This document shows, in pieces, positions 16,468 through 25,492 of a stretch of DNA of 64,000 bases. The translations under genes were made by a program, and so were the position numbers. This DNA is from Streptococcus sanguinis (GTDB lineage: Bacteria; Bacillota; Bacilli; Lactobacillales; Streptococcaceae): positions 62,001 through 126,000 of the forward strand of contig NZ_RJMV01000004.1 in the NCBI RefSeq assembly GCF_003943735.1. The letters run 5' to 3'. How positions within the stretch are numbered: the stretch's first letter is position 1; the number at the start of each line of letters is the position of its first letter. Under the pieces are notes generated by a model, which worked only from the letters and a program-made list of their open reading frames with translations, was not told where the DNA came from and made no database searches.

Positions 16468-19400
16468 TTATGACTTTTTCTTAGAAAAGCGGAAACCAGC
16501 TGAAGCTAGCAAGGCCGCAAAGCCAAGATAGGTGAGAAGAGAGCTCGCATTGCTACCAGTTTTAGGCAATTGACCTTGTGTGGTTTGGTAGCTGACTGAT
16601 AGCAGCAAGTTACTTGCTTGCTTATTTGCAGAACTTTGATGCTGCAAAGTCTGATTTGACAGAGGCTCAAATTTCTGCGCTGTTTGAATAGTAATTTCTG
16701 CAGGAGGTGTCGAAACACTAACCTGATTGGACTCTATCCGGTATTGATTATTAATCAGCAAGCTGAAATGATTGGTATAGGTTCTGCCTGGATACAAGAG
16801 TCGGCCAACTGCTGCTGGAGCTAGGGTCTCGGTCGCAGTATTCAAGTCAGCATTGTAGCGTTCAAGTAGACCTGGTGCAGCAACAAAAGTCAAGACTCTG
16901 CTGCTCGGATCATAAGAAACCTCGTAACCAGGACTTTTCGCTCTAGTAGCTTCTAGATCCAATTCAAAACCTTCTGGCAGGCGTTCTTCCAATACGAAAG
17001 AATGAATTGGTAGGCGATAAGCAGGCAAAGCGTCCGTTACCAGATTAAGGACAGCAAAACTTCCCAGGCTAACCTCTTGTTGATGAATATTCTTCTTGGA
17101 CTCATCCTCCAACTCTTCTCTGACTTTTAACTGGATAAAGAGCTGGTTATAGTGATAAGTTTGAGTCGGCGCTTGAGGACAGCTTGGCAAAGCTTGATAG
17201 CTAGGCTCAGCCGGCTTTTGAGGAAGCTCTTGATAGGTCGGCTGATCTGGCTCCTCCATCAAAGGCAAGTCACTTTCTCTGACAGGTGACTGAGGCTCAG
17301 GCTGAAGAACTGGTTCTTGAGGGAGCTGAGGTTCCTGCATATAGCTTGGTTCCTGAGGCAGGTCCTCTAAAGCAATTTCTTCTTCATAAACAGGTGGTTT
17401 CGGGCCTTCTCCCGTGCTTGCTTCAGGATCTTTTTGAGGTTTTTTGGGTTCCTTCAAATAAGATGGTCGTTGTGGTTCCTGTGGCAGTGGATTTTCGACC
17501 GGAGCTTGCGGAAGGCTCAACAAGGGCTGCTCCTTCTCATAGGTCGGCTCTTCAACTGCAGTCGGCTCTGTCAATAGAGAAGGGGAGCTAGGTTCTTCTG
17601 GCACTTCCTGATAAACTGGCTTTTGAGGTTGAAGCGGCTCAGGCAGATAAGTTGGCTCTTGCGGCAGAAGTTCCAAATCTCTTTCCGGTAAAACTACTGG
17701 CTCCTCAGGCCGATTGGGAAGGGGAAGAGGTTGAGTTTCTGTCGGCTGTTTAGGAACTTCTTGATAGGTCGGCTGATCTGGCTCTTCTGGCAAAGGTTGA
17801 TAGACTGGCTGACTCGGAAGAGGCTGCAAGGCCTTGACTTCCTCATAAGCCGGTTCCTTAGGTTGAGCAACTTCTATCGGAGCAACAAGCTTGATTGGAA
17901 CACCTTTGGCTTTAATATCTGAGTTAAATACAAACCAAGCAGAACCCCGGTTTCGTGAACCAATATCAAAGGAAATGATATCGCCCTGTGCCTTACCGAC
18001 GATAGCGCCATACCAGTTATAGGGACTGTTCGGCGAGTCCCATTTGTTATACTCAAAGCGAGAGCCTTCCCGCTCAAAGTTAATAGAAATATCAGCGTGA
18101 ACACTAGTATCTGGGTGAACATTAATGGCAGAGCCTGTAATAGGAATATATTCACCATTAAAATTCTTGATATATTCAATCGCAACTTTATTCGTATTTA
18201 AAGACGAGAAGCTGACAAGCGAGCCTGTCATATCAAGCCTTTCTCCTGCCTCATCGAAAAACTCAGCTTGAACATTGACCCGAGAATGGCCATAAAAATC
18301 CAAGGTCCAGACAGTCAAGGTCGGATCCTTAACTAAGAAAACTGGAAGCTTATCCTGACTCTTCGTTGATTCTTTCAGAGTATAAGTGTAGACAACTTTA
18401 GCGATTTTCTTGCCCTGAATACTGGAATTTTTGATATTAGTATAAGTAGCTACCAGAGGCACATCTTTTTGTAAAATGACTTTAGTCTGATGTTCTTTCC
18501 CTTTTAAAACACTGGTCAAAGCAGTTATTCCTTGTTGATCCATTCCCCAAGAACGAACCTCATCAGTCAGCTCATCATTGGTATAGGTTCTAATAGAGGG
18601 ATCAAGCGTCAAGACAGCCTGGGGCTCAGATTTGAAAACAAAAGGCTGGCTTTCAACCTTACTGAGATAGCCTTCTTCATTTTTCTTAGCTTCAGCTTCC
18701 TGCAACTCTCTCTCAAAAGTTACAAGAGCTGCATCATACTTAGTTTTGGCTGTATCATAGGCAGCTTTTGCCTTCTTATATTCTTCTAAGAGCTTATCAT
18801 AGTCAGCTTTCAAGCGGGCATTTTTTTCCTTAATGCTTGCATTTTCCTGCTCAATCACTGCGTTCTGTGCTGAAATAGAAGCAAGGTTTGCCTCATAGTC
18901 TTCTTTTAGTCTTTGATTTTCTGCTTCAATCCTTGCAAGATTTCCTTGGTAGGTCGCCAAGGCTGCCTGATAAGCAGCTAATTTATTCTTGTTTTCTGTC
19001 TCAATCCGAGCAGTCGCCTCCTGATAGGTAAGTAAGGCTTTCTCATATGCTTCTCGACTTTTCTGATTGCTCTCGGTGATTCGAGCCACATCCTGCTCAT
19101 ATTGAGCTAATTGATTTTTATAAAGCTCTTGTTTTTCCTGATTTTGCTGACGAATCTGGGCGTTTTCAGCTTCAATGGCAGCATTACGGGCTGTTACTTC
19201 TGCTTTTTCTGTCTCATAGGCAGTTTGGCGCTTCTTATTTTCAGCTTGGACACGCTCAAGTTCAGATTGATAGGCAGTCAAAGCTGCTTGATGATCTCTC
19301 GCTTTGGCATCATTGGCCGCCTCGATTTCAGAGCGATTCTTTTGATAAGCAGCTAATTTGCTCTCATAGTCTTTCTCTGCCGCTTGTTTTTTTTGACGAA

Positions 19401-20658
19401 TCTCAGCCAATCGCTCTTGATAAGCAGCTAAATCAGCCTGATACTGCTCCTTCAAGGCTGCATTTTTCTGCTGGACTTCTTGATTTTTTGCCTCAATCTC
19501 CTTGTTCTGCTCTTGGATTTTAGCCAAGGCTGTCTCATAAGATTGTTTTGCTGCTTGATTGGCTCTTTGAATGCGTTCTACTTCCTGTTGGTAAGCCGTC
19601 AATTCTGACTGATACTGCTGCTCTAGCTCAGCATTTTCTTTTTGAACCCGAGCCAGTTCTTTTTCATAGTCAACCAAGGCAGCTTGATAAACAGCTTCTT
19701 TTTCCGACTTAACCTGAGCCAGTCTGGATACTTCAGCTTCATACTGCTTGACTGCTTCCTGATAAGCCTTTTCAGCTGCCTGATTTCGTTCTGCTATGGC
19801 TGCATTTTCAGCTTGGGCTGCTTTGTTGTGAGCTGAGACCTGAGCAAGCCTTTCTTCATAGCGACGCTTTGCTTGAGCATTCTTCTCCTGAGTAGCTTTC
19901 AGCTCTGTAGCATAGCTCTCCATAGCAGTTTGGTAGTCTGCTTTCGCTTGAGCATTTTCTTGTAAAATCCGTGAACGCTCCTCTTGATAAGCTTCTAAAG
20001 CTGCTTGATAGGAGGCTTCTTTCTCTTGATTGATTTTTACTATACGGCTCAATTCTGCTTGATAAGCCGTCCGTTTCTGCTCATTGTCTGCCTGAAGCTG
20101 AGCATTTTCAGCCTGAATGCGACTGGACTCTTGTTCATAGGAAGCCAGAGCCTTGTCATATTGGTCTTTCAAGGCTTGATTGGCAGACTCTTTCTGACTG
20201 AGTTCTTTCTCATAAGTCTTCAGTTGCTCTTGATAAGCTGCTGTGATTTCACGTATTTCCTTGACTTGGGTCGCATAATCTGTTAGCGCTTTCTCCCGTT
20301 TACTAGCAGCTTCTTCTGGATCTCTAGCTGTTCCTAAATCAACAGTCGGCTCCTGCTTTAGCTGAACTCCTGCTTTCCCGGCCTCTGCCAAAGCTTGGTC
20401 CATTTCCGCATGGGAAACCTCCAAGGGAAGCTTGCCTTGACTTACAGGCTCTGACTGAACAGGCGCAGCAGTTGGCTGGGGTGCTTCGGTTGGCGAAAGT
20501 GCAGCTTCAGAAAGGACAGACTGATTTGCTGCTTCAACTGCCTTTTCCTCAGCCTGAACCGACCCAGCAGCTAGCAACAAAGCTGCACCCAAAACAGCTC
20601 CGCACAAGCCCTTAGAAAGGCGGCTCTTGCGGAAGCCATAGACTATTTTCTTTTCCAT
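16468..20658 (-). CDS. Antigen I/II-type LPXTG cell-wall adhesin with GbpC-like domain
   Basis: 1396 residues. Signal peptide 1-36 with a KSRLSKGLCGAVLGAALLLA core, cleavage after VQA. Residues about 80-660 form an Ala-rich coiled coil of repeating YQ-A-x-L-x-x-YQ-x-E-L-x-R-I-Q-x-EN units. Residues about 680-930 are the variable GbpC/antigen I/II V-type domain (VLTLDPSIRTYTNDEL, FDIGSRNRGSAWFVF). Residues about 930-1160 are Pro-rich with many QPTYQEVP-like units. A single C-domain of about 165 residues (YHYNQLFIQLKV) precedes LPKTG at 1364, a hydrophobic segment and KKKS for sortase A. Classical SspA/B proteins carry three C-domains, so this is a shortened relative. It likely binds salivary or bacterial partners. 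ATG 20658 by GGAG spacing. Confidence 0.92.
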   Translation of the reverse strand: MEKKIVYGFRKSRLSKGLCGAVLGAALLLAAGSVQAEEKAVEAANQSVLSEAALSPTEAPQPTAAPVQSEPVSQGKLPLEVSHAEMDQALAEAGKAGVQLKQEPTVDLGTARDPEEAASKREKALTDYATQVKEIREITAAYQEQLKTYEKELSQKESANQALKDQYDKALASYEQESSRIQAENAQLQADNEQKRTAYQAELSRIVKINQEKEASYQAALEAYQEERSRILQENAQAKADYQTAMESYATELKATQEKNAQAKRRYEERLAQVSAHNKAAQAENAAIAERNQAAEKAYQEAVKQYEAEVSRLAQVKSEKEAVYQAALVDYEKELARVQKENAELEQQYQSELTAYQQEVERIQRANQAAKQSYETALAKIQEQNKEIEAKNQEVQQKNAALKEQYQADLAAYQERLAEIRQKKQAAEKDYESKLAAYQKNRSEIEAANDAKARDHQAALTAYQSELERVQAENKKRQTAYETEKAEVTARNAAIEAENAQIRQQNQEKQELYKNQLAQYEQDVARITESNQKSREAYEKALLTYQEATARIETENKNKLAAYQAALATYQGNLARIEAENQRLKEDYEANLASISAQNAVIEQENASIKEKNARLKADYDKLLEEYKKAKAAYDTAKTKYDAALVTFERELQEAEAKKNEEGYLSKVESQPFVFKSEPQAVLTLDPSIRTYTNDELTDEVRSWGMDQQGITALTSVLKGKEHQTKVILQKDVPLVATYTNIKNSSIQGKKIAKVVYTYTLKESTKSQDKLPVFLVKDPTLTVWTLDFYGHSRVNVQAEFFDEAGERLDMTGSLVSFSSLNTNKVAIEYIKNFNGEYIPITGSAINVHPDTSVHADISINFEREGSRFEYNKWDSPNSPYNWYGAIVGKAQGDIISFDIGSRNRGSAWFVFNSDIKAKGVPIKLVAPIEVAQPKEPAYEEVKALQPLPSQPVYQPLPEEPDQPTYQEVPKQPTETQPLPLPNRPEEPVVLPERDLELLPQEPTYLPEPLQPQKPVYQEVPEEPSSPSLLTEPTAVEEPTYEKEQPLLSLPQAPVENPLPQEPQRPSYLKEPKKPQKDPEASTGEGPKPPVYEEEIALEDLPQEPSYMQEPQLPQEPVLQPEPQSPVRESDLPLMEEPDQPTYQELPQKPAEPSYQALPSCPQAPTQTYHYNQLFIQLKVREELEDESKKNIHQQEVSLGSFAVLNLVTDALPAYRLPIHSFVLEERLPEGFELDLEATRAKSPGYEVSYDPSSRVLTFVAAPGLLERYNADLNTATETLAPAAVGRLLYPGRTYTNHFSLLINNQYRIESNQVSVSTPPAEITIQTAQKFEPLSNQTLQHQSSANKQASNLLLSVSYQTTQGQLPKTGSNASSLLTYLGFAALLASAGFRFSKKKS

Positions 20659-20679
20659 TATAATCTCCATTTCTCCTTT

Positions 20680-20695
20680 AAACAGTTACCTGTTT
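20680..20695. promoter_or_regulatory. Palindrome between adhesin promoter and start
   Basis: AAACAG TTAC CTGTTT, a perfect 6-bp inverted repeat with 4-bp centre, lies between the -10 and the ribosome site. A possible operator; no factor recognised. Confidence 0.35.
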
Positions 20696-20712
20696 ATTGT
20701 CCATATTGTTCT

Positions 20713-20741
20713 ATTTTATCAAAGCAAAGGCATATTAGCAA
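20713..20741 (-). promoter_or_regulatory. Adhesin gene promoter
   Basis: Minus-strand TTGCTA (20736-20741), 17 bp, TGA-TAAAAT with -10 at 20713-20718 and an extended-10 TG. About 55 nt upstream of the start codon. Confidence 0.7.
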
Positions 20742-20765
20742 TGTTTAAATACTCAAAATGATAAA

Positions 20766-20799
20766 TAAAAGCCTGAGATAGGATCATATCTCAGACTTT
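20766..20799 (-). terminator. pepN terminator
   Basis: Minus-strand GTCTGAGATA TGATCC TATCTCAGGC followed by TTTTATTTAT: a 10-bp stem, 23 nt after the pepN stop. Confidence 0.88.
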
Positions 20800-20821
20800 C
20801 TAGTCATTTTAATCAAATCTA

Positions 20822-23362
20822 TCAGATTGCAGCTTGAATTGCTTTTTCCACTGCTTCTTTCTCGCGGTTCACCAATTCAACACGCGCAGCGATTTCCTTG
20901 ATTCCCATGCTGATATTCCGGCTAATCGCCATATCATCCAACTGAGGCTCAAAGAAGGCTTTGTATTCTGCCAATCTCTCTTCTGTCTTGAAGACCACTG
21001 CTGGGCTAATGACAAAGCTATCAAAGCTCATGTCACCACCTAGCGCTGCCTTGATCCAATCCCAATTTTCACGCGCCCAAGTCCACACTGCTTCTTGAGT
21101 AAAATCTCGGCTGAGGAAACGGGCATACCAAGCTGACAAATCCTGCGGTTTCACAGTAAATTTATCCTTCCAAGTCGCTAACAGTTCATCCAAGGTTTCC
21201 TTGTTCTTCGTATAAGAAAGGGCTGTAGAAAGAGCATTTTTGAAGCTTCCATCATTTGAAGCAACATAGAGGTCCAGATAAAGCTTAGTCAGCTCCTTGC
21301 TTTCATGATGCTTGATTTGGTTGACCAGCACCTGCAGGCGAATAGCGGCAGGGAGTTTTTCCAAATTATCACGATAGCGGTCAAAAATCTGGCTAGCTTG
21401 AGTTTTAGCTGTCTCATCGTCCGCCTTAATCATATTGCCCACAATGAGCTGACGAACCATCTCATCCTCATCGCTTTCACCTTCCTGTTTTTCAAAACCA
21501 AGACGGTCGAAATTATTTTGACTGAGAATTTTCAGCAAGGTTTTGTAATCTTCTTCTGTCTGACTGCCTTCATCCACAAAGCGATTCAACCCTTCCAGCA
21601 CTTGGGAAACAGCTGAAACTACCATATAAGAAGTTTCGTTCGCCAGCTTGCTGATAACTGGCAGCAGGTCCGCATAGGAAATCTTACCTGACTCTGCCAG
21701 AAGTCGGCGCTCCTGCACGATTTGCAGTTTGCTGATATTGTCCAAAGAGCTGAGATTATTCAGAAGAGCATCCAACAACTCACCTTGATAATCTGTAATA
21801 TAGTGGGCTGTGTTTTCTGTATTGAGACGCAGAGCCCCATCATTTTGCGCTGCCAGGGCTGCATAATTCGGAATTTCCAGTCTTTCTGTCGTCAGAGTAT
21901 CAGGAAGTCCTTGCCAGTTACTGTTAAGAGGCACTGGCCATAGACGACCTTTGTCTTCGTGCTCTCCAATGAAGAACTGCTTCTGGGTCAAAATCAAGGA
22001 GTCATTTTCGACCTTGGCAGTGACAACTGGATAACCCGGCTGCTCCAGCCAAGCATCCATAAAGGCAGCTACATCACGGCCAGAAGCTTGAGAAAGAGCG
22101 TCCCAGAGGTCACGACCGATGGTATTTCCATACTGATGCTTCTCAAAATAGGCACCTAGCCCCTTACGAAATGCATCATCTCCCAGCCAACGGCGCAGCA
22201 TGTGCATGAGACGGCTGCCCTTGGCATAGACGATCGCCCCATCAAAAAGAGTATTGATTTCATCAGGGTGCTTGACCTCTACATGGACCGACTGGACGCC
22301 ATCTGTCGCGTCACGCTTGAGGGCATAAGGAACTCCGCTGGTCTGGAAATCTTCAAAAATCTTCCAGCTAGGCTCAATCGCATCAACTGAGACATACTCC
22401 ATCATATTGGCAAAGCTTTCATTGAGCCAAAGGTCGTCCCACCACTTCATGGTCACTAGATTTCCGAACCATTGGTGGGCTAATTCGTGTGCAACAACCA
22501 AGGCAACTGTCTGACGGCTCAGAGCTGTTGAATTTTCATCCACCAGCAGATAGATTTCCCGATAGGTCACCAAGCCCCAGTTTTCCATAGCTCCAGCAGA
22601 AAAGTCTGGCAGGGCCACATGAAGCGACTGAGGAATAGGATACTTGACTCCATAATATTCTTCGTAAAATTCAATACATCGAACCGCAATGTCCAAAGCA
22701 AACTCTAGATTGCTCTCTGGGTGGGCCTTGGTCGCATAAACTCCTACCAAAGTTCCATTCTTGGTTTTAGCAGTAATTCCTTGCATATCACCTACAGCAA
22801 AAGCCAAGAGATAGGAAGACATACGTGGAGTCGTTTCAAACTTCCAAACGCCAGTCGCTTTGCGGTTTTCAACATCAATTTCTGGCATATTAGACAGAGC
22901 CAACTCACCCTCTGCTTGGTCAAATTTCAAAGCCAAATCAAAAGTTGCCTTAGCCTCTGGCTCATCCACACTCGGAAAGGCTTCACGAGCAAAATGGCTC
23001 TCAAACTGTGTAGAAATGATTTCTTTTTTCACACCATCTACCGTGTAGTAGGATGGGTAAATCCCCGTCATATTGTCCGTAATCTTACCAGTATAAGTTA
23101 TTGTCACCACTACAGACCCAGCTGCTTCCAGCTTGATATAAAGAGCTTCATTGTCCTTATCAAGAGTAAAAGGACGTGCTTGACCAGCCACCTCTACAGC
23201 TTCAACTGTCAAATCTTTTTGATGTAGGGAAATCTTACTCGTCTTAGCTTCCCCAGTAATGGCCACCTTGCCTGAAAAAGTCTTGTCAGCACGATTCAAA
23301 TCCAAAAAGAGATCATAGTGCTCAGGAACAAATGTTTCAATAAAATGTTTAACTGCTTGCAT
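20822..23362 (-). CDS. pepN: Aminopeptidase N (lysyl aminopeptidase)
   Basis: PepN is a cytoplasmic zinc M1 peptidase that removes N-terminal residues from peptides taken up or released inside the cell. 846 residues. The exopeptidase motif GAMENWGLVTYRE and the zinc motif HELAHQ-x18-E (VVAHELAHQWFGN, then LWLNESFA) are intact. The N-terminal beta domain, the catalytic domain and the long helical ERAP1-like C-terminal domain are all present at normal length. ATG 23362 follows AGGAG; the upstream ATG at 23395 is not conserved-looking. Extended -10 TGATACAAT at 23435-23443. Monocistronic with terminators on both sides. Confidence 0.96.
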   Translation of the reverse strand: MQAVKHFIETFVPEHYDLFLDLNRADKTFSGKVAITGEAKTSKISLHQKDLTVEAVEVAGQARPFTLDKDNEALYIKLEAAGSVVVTITYTGKITDNMTGIYPSYYTVDGVKKEIISTQFESHFAREAFPSVDEPEAKATFDLALKFDQAEGELALSNMPEIDVENRKATGVWKFETTPRMSSYLLAFAVGDMQGITAKTKNGTLVGVYATKAHPESNLEFALDIAVRCIEFYEEYYGVKYPIPQSLHVALPDFSAGAMENWGLVTYREIYLLVDENSTALSRQTVALVVAHELAHQWFGNLVTMKWWDDLWLNESFANMMEYVSVDAIEPSWKIFEDFQTSGVPYALKRDATDGVQSVHVEVKHPDEINTLFDGAIVYAKGSRLMHMLRRWLGDDAFRKGLGAYFEKHQYGNTIGRDLWDALSQASGRDVAAFMDAWLEQPGYPVVTAKVENDSLILTQKQFFIGEHEDKGRLWPVPLNSNWQGLPDTLTTERLEIPNYAALAAQNDGALRLNTENTAHYITDYQGELLDALLNNLSSLDNISKLQIVQERRLLAESGKISYADLLPVISKLANETSYMVVSAVSQVLEGLNRFVDEGSQTEEDYKTLLKILSQNNFDRLGFEKQEGESDEDEMVRQLIVGNMIKADDETAKTQASQIFDRYRDNLEKLPAAIRLQVLVNQIKHHESKELTKLYLDLYVASNDGSFKNALSTALSYTKNKETLDELLATWKDKFTVKPQDLSAWYARFLSRDFTQEAVWTWARENWDWIKAALGGDMSFDSFVISPAVVFKTEERLAEYKAFFEPQLDDMAISRNISMGIKEIAARVELVNREKEAVEKAIQAAI

Positions 23363-23434
23363 AGGCTTCTCCTCATCTAGCGAACAACATGGCAAGATTA
23401 CTCCGACACCCTTGTCCGCTTATAATCTGTTATT

Positions 23435-23443
23435 ATTGTATCA
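23435..23443 (-). promoter_or_regulatory. Extended -10 promoter of pepN
   Basis: Minus-strand TG-A-TACAAT, with the -10 hexamer at 23435-23440, about 72 nt upstream of pepN. The -35 is weak. Confidence 0.5.
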
Positions 23444-23480
23444 TATTTAAAGGATTTCAGTGCAGAATAAATGCAAACAA

Positions 23481-23510
23481 AAAGACAGGGGAATAACCTG
23501 TCTTTTTGCT
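23481..23510. terminator. Terminator between T7SS locus 2 and pepN
   Basis: AAAAAGACAGG GGAATAA CCTGTCTTTTT, T-runs on both strands. It ends the T7SS locus 2 transcript on the minus strand. Confidence 0.88.
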
Positions 23511-23530
23511 TTATGATAATGGAAGAAAGG

Positions 23531-23857
23531 TCAAGAGTTCTTCTTTTCTTTCTCAAGCTCCTCTAATTTTTTGTTATAGATTCGATTTTCTTCGTGATAA
23601 GTTTTGTTTAGCCGTTCTTCATAACGCTGAATTTTTCTCTCGAAAATTTCTCTATCTTCTTCTATTTGTCTTAATTCATATGAGGGCACGGTATCAGGAC
23701 TATTGCAACAAAAAGATAATATCCATTCGCTCATTTGCTCTGAAACATTTTTAGCTTCTCGTCTCATATCCTGATAATCCCATTCATACTCACTAACTTT
23801 CTTTCGAAACGCTATGTGATCGTCATCGAGACGATCGATCTTTTTCTGAATATCCAT
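23531..23857 (-). CDS. Small helical T7SS partner protein, TlaA2/Lap2-like (locus 2)
   Basis: 108 residues, strongly charged, coiled-coil-like throughout, no signal peptide. Its C-terminal half (ERKIQRYEERLNKTYHEEN, then RIYNKKLEELEKEKK) parallels the locus 1 protein at 2737 in spacing and residues. Two adjacent cysteines (FCC) in the middle are unusual for this class. AGGAGG site before ATG 23857. Last gene of the five- to six-gene locus, 8 nt behind its sister partner. Proposed role, by position, is to bind the effector's C-terminal helices for export. Confidence 0.68.
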   Translation of the reverse strand: MDIQKKIDRLDDDHIAFRKKVSEYEWDYQDMRREAKNVSEQMSEWILSFCCNSPDTVPSYELRQIEEDREIFERKIQRYEERLNKTYHEENRIYNKKLEELEKEKKNS

Positions 23858-23865
23858 AAAGCCTC

Positions 23866-24162
23866 CTATAAGATAGGGCTGGCTAATTCAGGCTTTGGAA
23901 CAGCACCTAGTACCTCCTTGATGGAATCTGCTGCTCCACCTGTGAAGGCCCCAGATAAGTCCGCAGGTACTTGAGTAGAGGCAAAAGTTTTCATAGTCTC
24001 AGCTTGACTATCTAGCCAACTCTGCAAAGCTTGACTTTCTTCAAGAAGAATGGCTCTTTTAGCTGAAATCAAGCCACGAATAGCTGTGCGTTCCTGAATC
24101 TTTAAATATTCTTTTTTTATACGTTCGGCTTCAGCTCGATCTTCTGTATTTGGTTCAATCAT
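23866..24162 (-). CDS. Small helical T7SS partner protein, TlaA1/Lap1-like (locus 2)
   Basis: 98 residues. It shares QER-x-AI-x-x-LI-x-AK, MK-x-FAST and a final L-x-SPI with the locus 1 protein at 3060, so the two loci use the same type of partner. Mid-protein GAFTGGAAD forms a turn between two predicted helices, as in WXG100-like hairpins, but no WxG is present. I chose ATG 24162 (GGAGGAAACAC upstream) over the in-frame ATG at 24210, which would lie inside the effector gene. Eleven nt separate it from the effector stop. Confidence 0.7.
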   Translation of the reverse strand: MIEPNTEDRAEAERIKKEYLKIQERTAIRGLISAKRAILLEESQALQSWLDSQAETMKTFASTQVPADLSGAFTGGAADSIKEVLGAVPKPELASPIL

Positions 24163-24172
24163 GTGTTTCCTC

Positions 24173-25492
24173 CTATTTTTTTGTGAAAATCTGGGCGCCT
24201 TTTTGATCAATCGCTACGATATTATCAGCTGCCTTGTTTAAATTGCCAGCAATACCAGTCATTGTAGTCATATAAGAGTTTGCTGAGGCAAGGGTACTTG
24301 CTTCTTTTCCATCATTCCAAGCAGTTGACATGCTCAACTCAGATAATAAGCCCTCTACCTCATCAGCAGAAAGATTGTGGGCTAGGGTATAAGCTGCATC
24401 TCTCAGTTCTTTGATATGATTTTCAACACTAGATTTAGCACTTTTTATCTTATCTTTAATCTCTTGCTCATAGACCTCAGCCTGAAGCTGAACGGTTTGC
24501 GCACTTGTACGAACAAGCTCCTCTCTCAAACTAATCATTTTTTCGCCAGAACTAGTCTTCAAAGAGGCATGCAACTCATCAATTCGTTTCCTATTTATGG
24601 CGATTAAATCCTGCTTAGAAGGCTCAGGAGCAAAAGGTCCGTATTCTAATTCATAGCGTCTAATCAATTCTGGCCTAGCCATTGTTTTATAAGCATTATC
24701 AATACTAGATTTGCTTAATATTTTGTCAACAATTTTTTCAACTTGGCTCTTCGTCATTCCTGAACAAAAAAGACCATTTTTTTCATACCACTCAAAATCT
24801 GGACTATTACCTTTAATCTTGGGTAAACCGGCATTATGATGTTTACCTTCGACAGTAAACACTTTCCCATATGGAATAATCCCCCCGTGACCATCCATGC
24901 TTGTTAAATCTTTCCCTTTGTCACTGTATGAGTGTAAGTGCTTATTAAGATATGCTAATTCTTCATTACTAATCCCCTTGTAATCGGACGAATTCTTGTA
25001 CAAAGAAGCCCATGCACCCCAGTCCATGAAATTTGTAATCTTCTGGACTTTCATTTCCGCAGCTACTTTAGCAACAGCTGGTCCTGCTTGACTAAATCCA
25101 GACATATTACTAATATCAACTTCTTGTCCTGTTCCAGCCATTTTTTTAGCCTTAGATAATGATTGATTATAAAACTCCCGAACGTCCTTTGTCTGTTCTG
25201 TTAATTGAACTCTTGCTGTTACTGCATTGAATCCAGATTCTAAAACATGATTATTAATGTCTCCATCAGGAGCTTGAGTTCCGGCAACGACAATAGTCGT
25301 TTGAGTGTAATCTGGCTCACCTTCCTTATCAAGAGGCGCAACAGCAAGAGCTTGGGTGGTTTCATTTACTTCATTAATTATTTTGTACCTAATACCAGAA
25401 CTAGTCTCATAAACTCCACCCTCATCCTTTTTTTTTATAATTTTTAAAATATCTACTTGTAATTCTTGAACATTTTCATCGGTTAACGCCAT
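24173..25492 (-). CDS. Second reverse-architecture T7SS effector, lipase-like N-terminal domain
   Basis: 439 residues. The N-terminal half looks like an alpha/beta hydrolase of the DUF6792 lipase-like type: TTIVVAGTQAPDGD, then SGFSQAG with candidate nucleophile Ser134 (GxSxA rather than GxSxG), NFMDWGA with Asp157 and GKHHNAG with His218/219. Residues about 280-439 are helical and end with LSADEVEGLLSEL, S-x-x-W-N-D and IVAIDQKGAQIF, matching the C-terminal pattern of the locus 1 effector. Thus the export domain is C-terminal here too. The gene overlaps the preceding immunity-like gene by 10 nt. A lipase activity is inferred, not proven by a full motif set. Confidence 0.7.
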   Translation of the reverse strand: MALTDENVQELQVDILKIIKKKDEGGVYETSSGIRYKIINEVNETTQALAVAPLDKEGEPDYTQTTIVVAGTQAPDGDINNHVLESGFNAVTARVQLTEQTKDVREFYNQSLSKAKKMAGTGQEVDISNMSGFSQAGPAVAKVAAEMKVQKITNFMDWGAWASLYKNSSDYKGISNEELAYLNKHLHSYSDKGKDLTSMDGHGGIIPYGKVFTVEGKHHNAGLPKIKGNSPDFEWYEKNGLFCSGMTKSQVEKIVDKILSKSSIDNAYKTMARPELIRRYELEYGPFAPEPSKQDLIAINRKRIDELHASLKTSSGEKMISLREELVRTSAQTVQLQAEVYEQEIKDKIKSAKSSVENHIKELRDAAYTLAHNLSADEVEGLLSELSMSTAWNDGKEASTLASANSYMTTMTGIAGNLNKAADNIVAIDQKGAQIFTKK

